DNA from: Mesorhizobium muleiense | GTDB taxonomy: Bacteria; Pseudomonadota; Alphaproteobacteria; Rhizobiales; Rhizobiaceae | Reading direction: 5' to 3' | Length of the DNA: 64,000 nucleotides | Assembly: GCF_900099905.1 (NCBI RefSeq) | Contig: NZ_FNEE01000010.1 | Coordinates: 1-64,000 of the forward strand | In this document: piece after piece, positions 44,297 through 52,658 of the stretch | Position numbering within the stretch: position 1 is the stretch's first letter | Layout: each line of letters opens with the position of its first letter | The notes under the pieces: generated by a model | What the model was told of the DNA's origin: nothing | Seen by the model: the letters and a program-made list of their open reading frames with translations, nothing else | Database searches by the model: none | Made by a program: the position numbers and the translations under genes

Positions 44297-45484
44297 ATGG
44301 TCGGCGCATCGAAGTCGGAAACGGGAGGCGGCCCGATCCGCTACGGCATGGTCGGCGGCGGGCAAGGCGCCTTCATCGGCGCCGTGCATCGGATCGCGGC
44401 GCGCATGGACAATGAGTTCGTGTTGGTCGCCGGTGCCCTGTCATCCGACCCGGCGCGTGCCAAGGCCTCGGCCGAGGAGCTCGGGCTCGATCCGGCGCGC
44501 AGCTACGGCTCGTTCGCCGAGATGGCCAAGGCCGAGGCCAAGCGGCCGGACGGCATTGAGGCGGTGGCCATCGTCACGCCCAACAATGTGCATGTGCCGG
44601 CGGCGAAGGCGTTTCTCGAAGCCGGCATCCACGTCATTTGCGACAAGCCGCTGGCGACGACGTTGGCGGAAGCGAAGAAGCTGGCGGCACTGGTTGAAAA
44701 GACCGGCAAGGTCTTTGTCCTCACCCACAACTACACCGCCTATCCGATGGTGCGGCAGGCGCGCGAGATGGTAGCCAAGGGGCAGCTCGGCGACATTCGC
44801 ATCGTGCAGTCGGAATATCCGCAGGACTGGCTGACCGAGGACCTTGCCGCCACCGGCCAGAAGCAGGCAGCGTGGCGCTCGGATCCCAAACAGGCCGGCG
44901 CCGGGGGCGCGCTGGGCGACATCGGCACGCATGCCTACAATCTGGCACGCTTCGTCTGCGGGCTTGAGCTTGATGCGCTTTCCGCCGATCTCGACGCCTT
45001 CGTGCCGGGGCGGCAACTCGACGACAATGTCAATGTGATGCTGCGCTTCAAGCCGGTCGGCAAGTCGCACCCTGCCAAGGGCATGCTGTGGGCGAGCCAG
45101 GTGGCGCCCGGCCACGAGAACGGGCTGAAGCTGCGCATCTACGGCTCGAAAGGCGGGCTTGAATGGGTGCAGGCCGATCCGAACTACCTCTGGTACACCC
45201 CGTTCGGCCAGCCAAAGCAGTTGATTACCCGAAATGGCGCTGGCGCGCTGCCCGTCGCCGGGCGCGTCAGCCGCGTTCCGTCAGGCCATCCGGAAGGCTA
45301 TCTCGAAGGCTTCGCCAACATCTATCAGGAGGCGGCCCGCGCCATCCGCGCGGCGCGCCGCAAAGGCGGTAAGCCGGCTAAGGATGTTATCTTCCCGACC
45401 ATCCAGGACGGTGTCGAAGGCATGGCCTTCATCGAGGCCTGCGTGAAGTCGTCGAAGAAGAACGCAGCCTGGACGAAGCTTTGA
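44297..45484 (+). CDS. Gfo/Idh/MocA family oxidoreductase
   Basis: 395 aa. The N-terminal Rossmann fold has YGMVGGGQGAFIG near 16-28 and IVTPNNVH near 92, followed by the consensus CDKPLATTLAEA near 115 with the catalytic lysine. The C-terminal domain has GGALGDIGTHAYNLARFV near 197, whose aspartate and histidine are the usual active-site residues. It oxidises a hydroxyl of a sugar, inositol or glycoside with NAD(P). GAGGGAG precedes the ATG. With the two flanking epimerases it could form a keto-sugar pathway. Confidence 0.92.
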   Translation: MVGASKSETGGGPIRYGMVGGGQGAFIGAVHRIAARMDNEFVLVAGALSSDPARAKASAEELGLDPARSYGSFAEMAKAEAKRPDGIEAVAIVTPNNVHVPAAKAFLEAGIHVICDKPLATTLAEAKKLAALVEKTGKVFVLTHNYTAYPMVRQAREMVAKGQLGDIRIVQSEYPQDWLTEDLAATGQKQAAWRSDPKQAGAGGALGDIGTHAYNLARFVCGLELDALSADLDAFVPGRQLDDNVNVMLRFKPVGKSHPAKGMLWASQVAPGHENGLKLRIYGSKGGLEWVQADPNYLWYTPFGQPKQLITRNGAGALPVAGRVSRVPSGHPEGYLEGFANIYQEAARAIRAARRKGGKPAKDVIFPTIQDGVEGMAFIEACVKSSKKNAAWTKL

Positions 45485-45492
45485 TCGCTGCG

Positions 45493-45638
45493 CCCCCTCA
45501 CCCGGATTGCCAACCGAATTGCAAGGGCAATTCGGGGCAATCCGACCTCTCCCCGAGGGGAGAGGAGACGCCGGCGCTGCCGTCTGCCTCTTCTCCCCAG
45601 CGGGGAGAAGGTGGCCGCGAAGCGGCCGGATGAGGGGG
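45493..45638. repeat. 146-bp inverted-repeat element, copy 2
   Basis: Same family and same length as 23514-23659, in the same orientation, with matching ends CCCCCTCACCCGG and CCGGATGAGGGGG. It lies between the Gfo/Idh/MocA gene and the next epimerase gene, 8 bp after the stop codon. Confidence 0.88.
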
Positions 45639-45694
45639 CTTATGGCGAAGTCGGCGGAGGAGCCAGCCGGCCGTCAAAAAGGGAGGGGGCGTCG

Positions 45695-46576
45695 ATGAAA
45701 ATCGGCATGTGCATGTTTTTGTGGACGACGGCCGTGTCGAAGAAACACGAGCCGCTGCTCAGGGATATCAAGGCGACCGGCTTCGATGGCGTCGAGATAC
45801 CGATCTTTGCCGGCACGCCGGACGATTACAAAAGGCTCGGCACGCTGCTCGACCGCATCGGGCTGGAGCGCACCGCCGTCTCGGCGATGGGCGATCCGGC
45901 GATGAATTTGATCTCGGCCGATGCCTCAACGCGCAAGGCCGGCATCGACTATATGAAATGGGCGATCGACTGCACACAAGCGCTTGGCGCCAAAACGCTG
46001 AGCGGCCCGCTGCATTCGACGCTGGGCGCCTTCTCCGGCAGCGGGGCGACGGCGGCGGAGAAAAAGCGTTCCGTCGCCTCGCAACGCGCCATCGGCGATC
46101 ATGCCGGCAAGAACAACGTCACCATCGGGCTGGAGGCGCTCAACCGCTTCGAATGCTATCTGCTCAACACGATGGACGATCTGTCGGAGCATGTCGACAC
46201 GATCGACCGGCCGCACATCAAGGCGATGTACGACACTTTCCACGCCAATATCGAAGAGACCGACGCGATCGGCGCCTATTCGCGCAACCGCAAAAATGTC
46301 GTCCATATCCATATTTCGGAGAATGATCGCGGCGTGCCGGGGCGCGGCCACATTCCGTGGCAAGAGACGTTTTCGGCCATCCGCAAGAGCGGCTATGACG
46401 ACTGGCTGACGATCGAAGCCTTCGGCCGCTCGCTGAAAGATTTGGCGGCGGCCACCAAGGTGTGGCGCGATTTTTCGGAAAGCCCGGAAGCCGTCTACCG
46501 CGACGGCTACAAGCACATCAAGAGCGGCTGGAAAAAGGCTGGTGCCTGGACGCAGCCTTCCTCTCAGGCGATCTGA
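45695..46576 (+). CDS. Sugar phosphate isomerase/epimerase (TIM barrel)
   Basis: 293 aa. The metal-site segments are IGLEALNRFECYLLN near 150, KAMYDTFHANIEET near 180, VHIHISENDRGVPGRGHIPW near 208 and LTIEAFGRS near 245. EALNRFE, DTFHxNIEE and SENDRGxPG match ketose 3-epimerases such as D-tagatose or L-ribulose 3-epimerase quite closely. GGGAGGGGG precedes the ATG at 45695. Its last 13 bp overlap the convergent phnE2 gene. Confidence 0.9.
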   Translation: MKIGMCMFLWTTAVSKKHEPLLRDIKATGFDGVEIPIFAGTPDDYKRLGTLLDRIGLERTAVSAMGDPAMNLISADASTRKAGIDYMKWAIDCTQALGAKTLSGPLHSTLGAFSGSGATAAEKKRSVASQRAIGDHAGKNNVTIGLEALNRFECYLLNTMDDLSEHVDTIDRPHIKAMYDTFHANIEETDAIGAYSRNRKNVVHIHISENDRGVPGRGHIPWQETFSAIRKSGYDDWLTIEAFGRSLKDLAAATKVWRDFSESPEAVYRDGYKHIKSGWKKAGAWTQPSSQAI

Positions 46577-48114
46577 GCTGCCGGCGGGCGGGCGGAAACG
46601 CGCCGCTCATCATTGCTGTTTGCGACGGTCCCCATCAGCTTGCGGCGGAGATAGCTGGAGATGCTGTCGAAGATAAAAACGACAAGCAGGATCAGCAGAA
46701 CCATGTAGAAAACATTGGCCCAGTTGGTGTTGGTGCGCATGGCCTCCCACAATTTCAGGCCGATGCCGCCGGCGCCGACAGCGCCGATGATCGTCGCTGA
46801 CCGGGTGTTGGATTCCCAGAAATAAAGGGATTGGCTGAGGAATACCGGCAGAACCTGGGGCAGCACGCCGTAGCGCTGCACCATTGCCGGGGTGGCGCCA
46901 ACCGAGCGGATGCCCTCGCGCTGCTTGTCGTCGATGTTTTCCAGCGCCTCGGAATAAAGTTTGCCCAGGGTTCCGGTGTCGGTGAAGAAGATAGCCGACA
47001 TGCCGGCCAGCGGCCCAGGACCAAAGCCGCGCGTAAAGAACAGCGCCCAGATCAGCATGTCGACCGAGCGCAGGAAATCGAAGAAGCGCTTTGTCACCTG
47101 GTTGGCTATGCCGCTCGGCGTGACGTTGCGTGCAGCCAGGAAGGCGAGCGGAAAGGCGACGATCGAGGCCAGCACGGTGCCGACAAAAGCCATGACAATG
47201 GTCTGCAAGAGTTTCAGCCAGACGTCGCCGTGCTGCCACTCGGCGTTGTTCAAAATGTTGTCCCAGGCGAGCGCCGCGTTTGACCGCGACGGGTCGATGC
47301 GAGCCCCGGCGACGATCAGTGAAGCGACCTCGCTGAACGGCTTTCCCCAGAATGGCGAGTTCGTGTCGAACACGAAATTGGCCCAGCCGAAGAAACGTCG
47401 CCAGGCGACCACCTCGTCGTTCTGCACCTCAGCGCGGCCGAGAAATCCGAACGAGACATAGGCTGTCGAGCCTGGCCTGCGTTGCTCGATCCAGTCGGGC
47501 AGCGGTGTGCGCGGTGTCACAGAACTGCCCTTGGCGATGTCGAAGACGACGGTTTCGGCGCCGCGCGTCACGGTGACCAGCTTTGGCGTGACGGCGATCT
47601 GGCCATCGCCAAGGGTGACGGTCGCCGCCACGACGGCGTTCTCGCGCACCGTTTCAGGCACCGCAGGAGCGGATTGGCCCGAGGGGGCGGCCGGCTTCTC
47701 GGCAGTTGGCGCACCAGGCGCCATGAACGAATCCTGCGACGACTTGTTGGTCGCGACCGCCGGTGCCGGCACTGCCTCGACCTGCCGCTCGATGATGGCC
47801 ATCTGCTTGGCCACCCAGTCGGGATCTGGATTGGATCCCAGCTTGGAGAAGCGGGAGTAGTCGATTGTCAGATGATTGTCCTTGAATTCGATGTCGGGCC
47901 GGATTTCGTAAGACACCCAGTCGGCGAGATACGCGCCGGCAAGGTTCCAGTTCGCCTTTTCCAGAACTCCGGCGACCGAGAAGAACCACGAACAATAGAA
48001 GGTGTAGAGAATGCAAAGAAGGATGCCGATCGGGGTGGCGTAGCGCTTCCACGGCGAGCGCCGGAAAGCGTCCGGGTGGCGAGCGGCGACGTCGTTGATG
48101 GCATCGGCATTCAT
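46564..48114 (-). CDS. phnE: Phosphonate ABC transporter permease PhnE2, with large N-terminal domain
   Basis: 516 aa, almost twice a normal PhnE. One membrane segment near 30-52 (GILLCILYTFYCSWFFSVAG) is followed by about 240 residues predicted to face the periplasm, which include an Ala/Pro-rich linker (about 115-155) and a strand-rich part. The permease domain starts near 290; the family loop ENIDDKQREGIRSVGATPAMVQ lies near 405 and NTRSATIIGAVGAGGIG near 447. GGAGAG precedes the ATG at 48114. It is the last phn gene here; the next gene is convergent, so phnM is not in the operon. Confidence 0.92.
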   Translation of the reverse strand: MNADAINDVAARHPDAFRRSPWKRYATPIGILLCILYTFYCSWFFSVAGVLEKANWNLAGAYLADWVSYEIRPDIEFKDNHLTIDYSRFSKLGSNPDPDWVAKQMAIIERQVEAVPAPAVATNKSSQDSFMAPGAPTAEKPAAPSGQSAPAVPETVRENAVVAATVTLGDGQIAVTPKLVTVTRGAETVVFDIAKGSSVTPRTPLPDWIEQRRPGSTAYVSFGFLGRAEVQNDEVVAWRRFFGWANFVFDTNSPFWGKPFSEVASLIVAGARIDPSRSNAALAWDNILNNAEWQHGDVWLKLLQTIVMAFVGTVLASIVAFPLAFLAARNVTPSGIANQVTKRFFDFLRSVDMLIWALFFTRGFGPGPLAGMSAIFFTDTGTLGKLYSEALENIDDKQREGIRSVGATPAMVQRYGVLPQVLPVFLSQSLYFWESNTRSATIIGAVGAGGIGLKLWEAMRTNTNWANVFYMVLLILLVVFIFDSISSYLRRKLMGTVANSNDERRVSARPPAAQIA

Positions 48115-48118
48115 TGCT

Positions 48119-49093
48119 TTACTCTCCGCGCCCGTAGGCGAACGCCTGCCGGCCGACAAGACGATGTCTTAGCCATGCCGAAAGCTGGTCGACGGCGACA
48201 ATCGTGCAGAACAGCAGGAAGACGATGGCGATGGTCTTGGCCTCATGGCCCCGGCCGATCGAAAGACGCAGGGATTCGCCGATGCCGCCGGCGCCGACGG
48301 CGCCAAGTATGGTCGAAGCGCGCACATTGATCTCGAAGCGGAGCAGGAAATAGCTGATGAAGTTGGGCAGGACCTGGGGCACGATGCCGAACCACACCCG
48401 CTCGACCCAATTGGCGCCCACCGCCCGCAAGCCTTCTTCAGGCTTCATGTCAGCATTTTCGACGACTTCGAAGAACATCTTTCCGAGCGCGCCGACGGTA
48501 TGGATGCTGACCGCAATGATCGCAGGAATCGGCCCTAGCGAGAAAATCGCCAGGAAAAAGCCGGCAATGACAATTTCCGGAAAGGCGCGGACGATTTCAA
48601 GGAAGCGGCGCGTGAAGAAACGGAGCCAGCGGCTGGCCGTGATATTGCCTGCGGCGAAGAAGCAGAGCAGGAAGCCGAATGTGGCGCCCACCAGCGTCGA
48701 AAACAGGGCGATGTTCAGCGTCTCGACCATCCGGTGGAAATACTCCGGAATGTAGATGCTCTGGGTGAGGTAGACCCGGCCCTCCGGGTAGTCGAACTTG
48801 AGGCTGCCGTCGTCATAGGGTGACGGCAGGTCGAACAGCGCACGCGCCGGGTCGAACCAGTCGCGCGGCTTCAACTCGGCGAAAAAGTCGGCGACGTGGG
48901 GAAGGCGGTCGAAGAACTTTCCGGCGTTGGTTTCGTTGGCGAACCAGAGCGAGCCGGAGAGTGCAAGAAACAGGAAAACCAGGCCGCCGATCGTGTAAAG
49001 GCGCCGGCGGGCGGCAAGATCGCGCCAGTGCCGCTCGACGGTGGCTCCCTCCGGTGAAAGCGCGGGCGCGCGGTAAATTTCGGTCGCACTCAT
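48119..49093 (-). CDS. phnE: Phosphonate ABC transporter permease PhnE1
   Basis: 324 aa. First membrane segment near 33-51, a periplasmic stretch of about 75 residues, then the permease domain with FRFEIN-like segment LRFEINVRASTILGAVGAGGIG near 255 and the loop VVENADMKPEEGLRAVGANWVE near 205. It would form the membrane channel with PhnE2. ATG at 49093 with GGGA upstream. It ends 4 bp before phnE2 and follows phnD by 75 bp. Confidence 0.94.
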   Translation of the reverse strand: MSATEIYRAPALSPEGATVERHWRDLAARRRLYTIGGLVFLFLALSGSLWFANETNAGKFFDRLPHVADFFAELKPRDWFDPARALFDLPSPYDDGSLKFDYPEGRVYLTQSIYIPEYFHRMVETLNIALFSTLVGATFGFLLCFFAAGNITASRWLRFFTRRFLEIVRAFPEIVIAGFFLAIFSLGPIPAIIAVSIHTVGALGKMFFEVVENADMKPEEGLRAVGANWVERVWFGIVPQVLPNFISYFLLRFEINVRASTILGAVGAGGIGESLRLSIGRGHEAKTIAIVFLLFCTIVAVDQLSAWLRHRLVGRQAFAYGRGE

Positions 49094-49168
49094 CGATTTT
49101 TTTCCCGGCCCCTGATGCGGCAACGCCGCCGGCGGCACGTGGCCCCGGCGGCGTTTTGGCAGTTTGCC

Positions 49169-50077
49169 TTACGAGCCGATCTTCGCCTTACGGGCGTCGA
49201 TGATCGGCTGGTAGAATTCCGGGGTAACCGGCGAATAGCCCTTGTAATCGCCGCCTTGAATTGCCGAGAAACAGGCCGGATCGGTTTCCGGAAGCTTGGT
49301 CAGGAAATCGGTGATCTTCTGCCTGGTGCCGGCGTCGATCGACGTACGCAATACCAGCGGGCCGTTCGGGATCAGGGGCGACTGCCACAGTTCGACGAGG
49401 TCATCCATCTTGAGGACGCCCTTGTCGACCATCTTGCGCAGATTGCCCGAGCTGTAGCCGTCGTTGAAGTCGCCGACGCCTGAGGCCCAGGTGGTGCCGG
49501 CATCGAACGTGCCCTTCAGGACTTCAAGGACAAGCTGTTCATGGCCGCCGCCGAAACCGGTCGACGCGAAGTAGCTCTTCACATCCATGCCGATGTCCTT
49601 GGGCAGTGACGTGACCGGGATCAGGTAACCAGAAGTCGAATCGGGATCGGCGAAACCGAGTTTCTTACCCTTCATGTCGGCGAGCGTCTTGATGCCGGAA
49701 TCAGCACGCGCGACCATGACCGCACGGTAGCCGGTCGAGCCGTCGGTCTGGATCGTCGTCAGGATCGGTTGAACCGCGTCCTTGTTTTCGAGATAGACCT
49801 TGGCGTAGGCCGAAGCGCCGAGCTCGGCAAAGTCGAGCGTGCCGCCGAGCAGGCCCTGGATGACGCCGTCGTAGTCAGCGGCCGGGAACAGCGAAACTTT
49901 TTCCACGCCGAGGACTTGCTTGATGTGGTCGGCGAAGCACTGGTAGTTGCGCAGGCGGTCGGCTTCGTTCTCGCCGCCCAGAATGCCGACGCGGAATTCC
50001 TTCAGGTCCTGTGCCTGGACCGCGCCCATCGCCATGGCGAGGATGGAAACGGCACCGAAAAGTATTTTTTTAAACAT
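49169..50077 (-). CDS. phnD: Phosphonate ABC transporter substrate-binding protein
   Basis: 302 aa. Signal peptide of about 22 residues ending VQA-QD. The mature protein has FRVGILGGENEADRLRNYQCF near 29, the phosphonate-binding segment ELGASAYAKVY near 85, and GFADPDSTSGYLIP near 140, which matches the ligand-binding PxSxSG-type loop of PhnD. AGGAGAG precedes the ATG. A 162-bp gap separates it from phnC; that gap contains CGTATACTCGTATACC, a repeated palindrome of unknown role. Confidence 0.95.
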   Translation of the reverse strand: MFKKILFGAVSILAMAMGAVQAQDLKEFRVGILGGENEADRLRNYQCFADHIKQVLGVEKVSLFPAADYDGVIQGLLGGTLDFAELGASAYAKVYLENKDAVQPILTTIQTDGSTGYRAVMVARADSGIKTLADMKGKKLGFADPDSTSGYLIPVTSLPKDIGMDVKSYFASTGFGGGHEQLVLEVLKGTFDAGTTWASGVGDFNDGYSSGNLRKMVDKGVLKMDDLVELWQSPLIPNGPLVLRTSIDAGTRQKITDFLTKLPETDPACFSAIQGGDYKGYSPVTPEFYQPIIDARKAKIGS

Positions 50078-50239
50078 TTCGCGTCTCTCCTGTTGGTTCC
50101 GGCGTCGCGCCGGCAGCGTTCGAATATTGACGGCGCCTTTTTATGCCCGGCCTTGATGCGGACTGCCGGTCCAGGCGCTCTTTCGTCGTCTGCTTTCGTA
50201 TACTCGTATACCGGTATCCACTTGCCGGGATCGTTGGAG

Positions 50240-51097
50240 CTAGTAGCCGGGAAATGCCGGCTCTAGCGGTCCGGCGGATGCGGCGATCTTTTGCTTGATG
50301 GCGACGCTGGTCGAGGTGATCGCCTCGGAAATTTCGCCGCCATTGCTGTCGGCGCCGTAGACCATGCGCACGGCCTCGCGGTTGAGCTCTTCGGGCGGTC
50401 CGTCGAACACCACCTTGCCGGCGGCCATGCCGATGATGCGGTTGCAATAGGTGCGCGCGGTATCCAGCGTGTGCAGATTGGTGACGACGGTGAGGCCCTC
50501 GCGCAGATTGATGTCCTGCAGCGAATCCATCACCACCTTGGCATTGAGCGGGTCGAGCGAGGCGATCGGCTCGTCGGCGAGGATGACTTTCGGCTGCTGC
50601 ATCATGGCACGGGCAATCGCAACGCGCTGCTGCTGGCCGCCGGACAAGGTGCCGGCCGGCTGAAGCGCCGTGCCGGCGATGTCGAGGCGTTCGAGCGCGG
50701 CGATTGCCTCGGCCCGTTCCTCGCGGGAGAAGACACCGAGCAGATTGACAAGGGTCGAGCGGTGATTGAGCCGCCCGAGCAGCACATTGGTCAAAACGTC
50801 AAGGCGCGGCACCAGGTTGAATTGCTGAAAGATCATGGCGCAATCGCGCTGCCAGCGCCTGAGCAGCGAACCGCGCAGGCTGGAGACTTCGGCGCCGTCA
50901 AAGAAAATCGAGCCCTGGCTGGGATCGATGAGGCGGTTAATCATGCGCAAAAGCGTCGACTTGCCGGCGCCCGAGCGGCCGATGATGCCGACCATCTGGC
51001 CTTGAGGGATCGAGATGTCGACATTGCTGACGGCGGTGTTCCTGCCAAACCGACGGGTGACGCCGCGGATTTCGAGCGTGGCTGAGGTTGCTGACAT
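50240..51097 (-). CDS. phnC: Phosphonate ABC transporter ATP-binding protein
   Basis: 285 aa. Walker A GRSGAGKST near 40, Q-loop MIFQQFNLVPRLDV near 88, signature LSGGQQQRVAIARAM near 152, Walker B VILADEPIASLDP near 172 and the NLHTLDTAR H-loop (histidine in THLH position typical of PhnC). The ATG at 51097 is preferred over a TTG two codons earlier. A weak Pho-box-like site lies 71-88 bp upstream, suggesting its own PhoB-dependent promoter. Confidence 0.95.
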   Translation of the reverse strand: MSATSATLEIRGVTRRFGRNTAVSNVDISIPQGQMVGIIGRSGAGKSTLLRMINRLIDPSQGSIFFDGAEVSSLRGSLLRRWQRDCAMIFQQFNLVPRLDVLTNVLLGRLNHRSTLVNLLGVFSREERAEAIAALERLDIAGTALQPAGTLSGGQQQRVAIARAMMQQPKVILADEPIASLDPLNAKVVMDSLQDINLREGLTVVTNLHTLDTARTYCNRIIGMAAGKVVFDGPPEELNREAVRMVYGADSNGGEISEAITSTSVAIKQKIAASAGPLEPAFPGY

Positions 51098-51167
51098 AGG
51101 CAAGTTCCAGTCCAGTCGCGTTTCGAAGGTCTGTTAGCCTTGGCTAGCGCAGCCGCATGAAACCGCG

Positions 51168-51185
51168 GTGTCGGATTGATGTCAG
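51168..51185 (-). promoter_or_regulatory. Weak Pho box before phnC
   Basis: On the minus strand CTGACAT-CAAT-CCGACAC resembles two direct 7-bp halves of the PhoB consensus CTGTCAT spaced by 4 bp, with four mismatches in 14. The site is 71-88 bp before phnC. It is much weaker than the one at 56610. Confidence 0.4.
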
Positions 51186-51240
51186 TTTTGTTACCGTCCA
51201 CAGCTGGAAGGGGGCAAGCCGGCGGACGCGGTTCGATCAA

Positions 51241-51335
51241 GTGAATGGTGAATGGTGAATGGTGAATGGTGAATGGTGAATGGTGACAAGAACGGCTTCC
51301 CTGCCGCCATTCACTATTCACCATTCACCATTCAC
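51241..51335. repeat. 7-bp tandem repeats with inverted partner between phnC and the acetyltransferase
   Basis: Six perfect copies of GTGAATG at 51241-51282 face four copies of the complement (CATTCAC, one changed to TATTCAC) at 51308-51335, with a 25-bp loop. The inverted part ends at the stop codon of the acetyltransferase gene. The transcript would form a long slippery hairpin, and the copy number is expected to vary. Confidence 0.9.
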
Positions 51336-51952
51336 TAGCCGCCGTATTTTTCCAGAAATGCTTCCGCCGAAAGCGCGCGAAAATCGTCGAGCGCGGCGCG
51401 CAGGCGGGCGTGGTTCCAATCCCACCAGGCAAGTGCCTGATAGCGTTCCGCCGTGCGGCGGTCGAAGCGTTCGCGGATCGGTTTGGCCGGCACGCCGCCG
51501 ACGATGGTGTAGGGCGCGACGTCTTTCGACACCACGGCGCCGGCGCCGACTGCCGCACCGTCGCCGACGCTGACGCCGGGCAGGATGGTCGAGCCGTGGC
51601 CAAGCCAGGTGTCGTGGCCGATGGTGACCCGTTTGGCGCGGCGCTGGGCAAAGAATTCGCTCTCGTGCTCGGCGTCGTCCCAATAGTCAGAGGCGCGATA
51701 GGTGAAATGGTGTAGCGTCGGCCGCCAGGTCGGATGGTTGGTGGCGTTGATGCGCACGCTGGCGGCGATGTTGGCGAATTTGCCGATCGTCGCGCACCAG
51801 GCGCTGCAGTCCTGCATCATGTAGGAATAGTCGCCGAGCGTACTTTCCGAAAGCCGGCAGCGTTCGGCGATCTCGGTCCAGCGGCCGAGCGTCGAGTTGT
51901 CGACTTCCGCTGTCTCGTGGACAAGCGGCGTTTCCGACAGTTTTCGGGTCAT
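51335..51952 (-). CDS. Phosphonate-metabolism hexapeptide-repeat acetyltransferase-like protein
   Basis: 205 aa. A left-handed beta helix is visible from repeated hexapeptides: LGRWTEIAERCRL, IGKFANIAASVRIN near 65, and the main run RVTIGHDTWLGHGSTILPGVSVGDGAAVGAGAVVSKDV near 118-156 followed by VGGVPAKPIRERF. A histidine in IGHDTWLGHG is the usual catalytic base of xenobiotic acetyltransferases. This gene type (TIGR03308) is often found after phnL in rhizobial C-P lyase operons, where it may acetylate aminoalkylphosphonates. ATG overlaps the phnL stop by 4 bp. Confidence 0.88.
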   Translation of the reverse strand: MTRKLSETPLVHETAEVDNSTLGRWTEIAERCRLSESTLGDYSYMMQDCSAWCATIGKFANIAASVRINATNHPTWRPTLHHFTYRASDYWDDAEHESEFFAQRRAKRVTIGHDTWLGHGSTILPGVSVGDGAAVGAGAVVSKDVAPYTIVGGVPAKPIRERFDRRTAERYQALAWWDWNHARLRAALDDFRALSAEAFLEKYGG

Positions 51953-52656
51953 GCGGCGATTTTCCCGGCGGCAAAAGCGGTCACGTCGATGACGCGGTCG
52001 GCCACTGCCTCGCGCACGTCGTGGTCGTGGAAGATGCCAAGCAGGGCGACGCCGGCCGCCTTCTTGGCCGCGATCAGCGCAATCACCACGTCGCGGTTGC
52101 TGGCGTCGAGCGAAGCGGTCGGTTCGTCGAGCAGCAGGATCGGGTGCTGGGTGATGAAGCCGCGCGCGATGTTGACGCGCTGCTGCTCGCCGCCGGAAAA
52201 GGTCGCCGGCGGCAGTGCCCAGAGCTTTTCCAGCAGGTTGAGTTGCGCCAGCAAGGCGCGTGCCTTGCCGCGCGCGACCTCGCGGTCCTCGCCGCGCTCG
52301 ACCAGCGGTTCGGCGACGACATCCAGCGCCGAGACGCGCGGCACGGTGCGCAGGAACTGGCTGACATAGCCGATCGTGAGCCGGCGCACGGCAAGCACGG
52401 TGCGTGGGCTGGCCGTCGCCAGATCGATGAGCCCGTCCTCGTGCTGGACGATGATCTGGCCTGCATCGACGGCATAGTTGCCGTAGAGCATCTTCAGGAT
52501 CGAGCTCTTGCCGGCGCCGGAGGGGCCGCCGAGCACGGCGCATTCGCCGCTCCTGATCGAGAACGACACGCCGGCGACGACCGGCAGTTTGATGCCGTCA
52601 CGCAGATGCATGGTGAAGCTCTTGGCGACATCGGAGACGACGAGCGGGGTTGCCAT
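51949..52656 (-). CDS. phnL: C-P lyase system ATP-binding protein PhnL
   Basis: 235 aa. ABC-type ATPase with Walker A GGPSGAGKSS near 43, signature FSGGEQQRVNIARGF near 150 and Walker B ILLLDEPTASLDA near 170; VVAGVSFSIRSGECAVLGG is the typical PhnL opening. It is part of the cytoplasmic C-P lyase machinery and not a transporter. I chose ATG 52656; a GTG at 52662 that overlaps the phnK stop would add two residues. Confidence 0.94.
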   Translation of the reverse strand: MATPLVVSDVAKSFTMHLRDGIKLPVVAGVSFSIRSGECAVLGGPSGAGKSSILKMLYGNYAVDAGQIIVQHEDGLIDLATASPRTVLAVRRLTIGYVSQFLRTVPRVSALDVVAEPLVERGEDREVARGKARALLAQLNLLEKLWALPPATFSGGEQQRVNIARGFITQHPILLLDEPTASLDASNRDVVIALIAAKKAAGVALLGIFHDHDVREAVADRVIDVTAFAAGKIAA

Positions 52657-52658
52657 GA

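Noticed and set aside
51241..51335. CRISPR array
   Set aside because: Repeats are 7 bp and contiguous without spacers, and no cas genes are seen.
51953..52543. N-terminal extension of the acetyltransferase frame
   Set aside because: It overlaps phnL in another frame and is arginine-rich; the true start at 51952 overlaps the phnL stop as ATGA.
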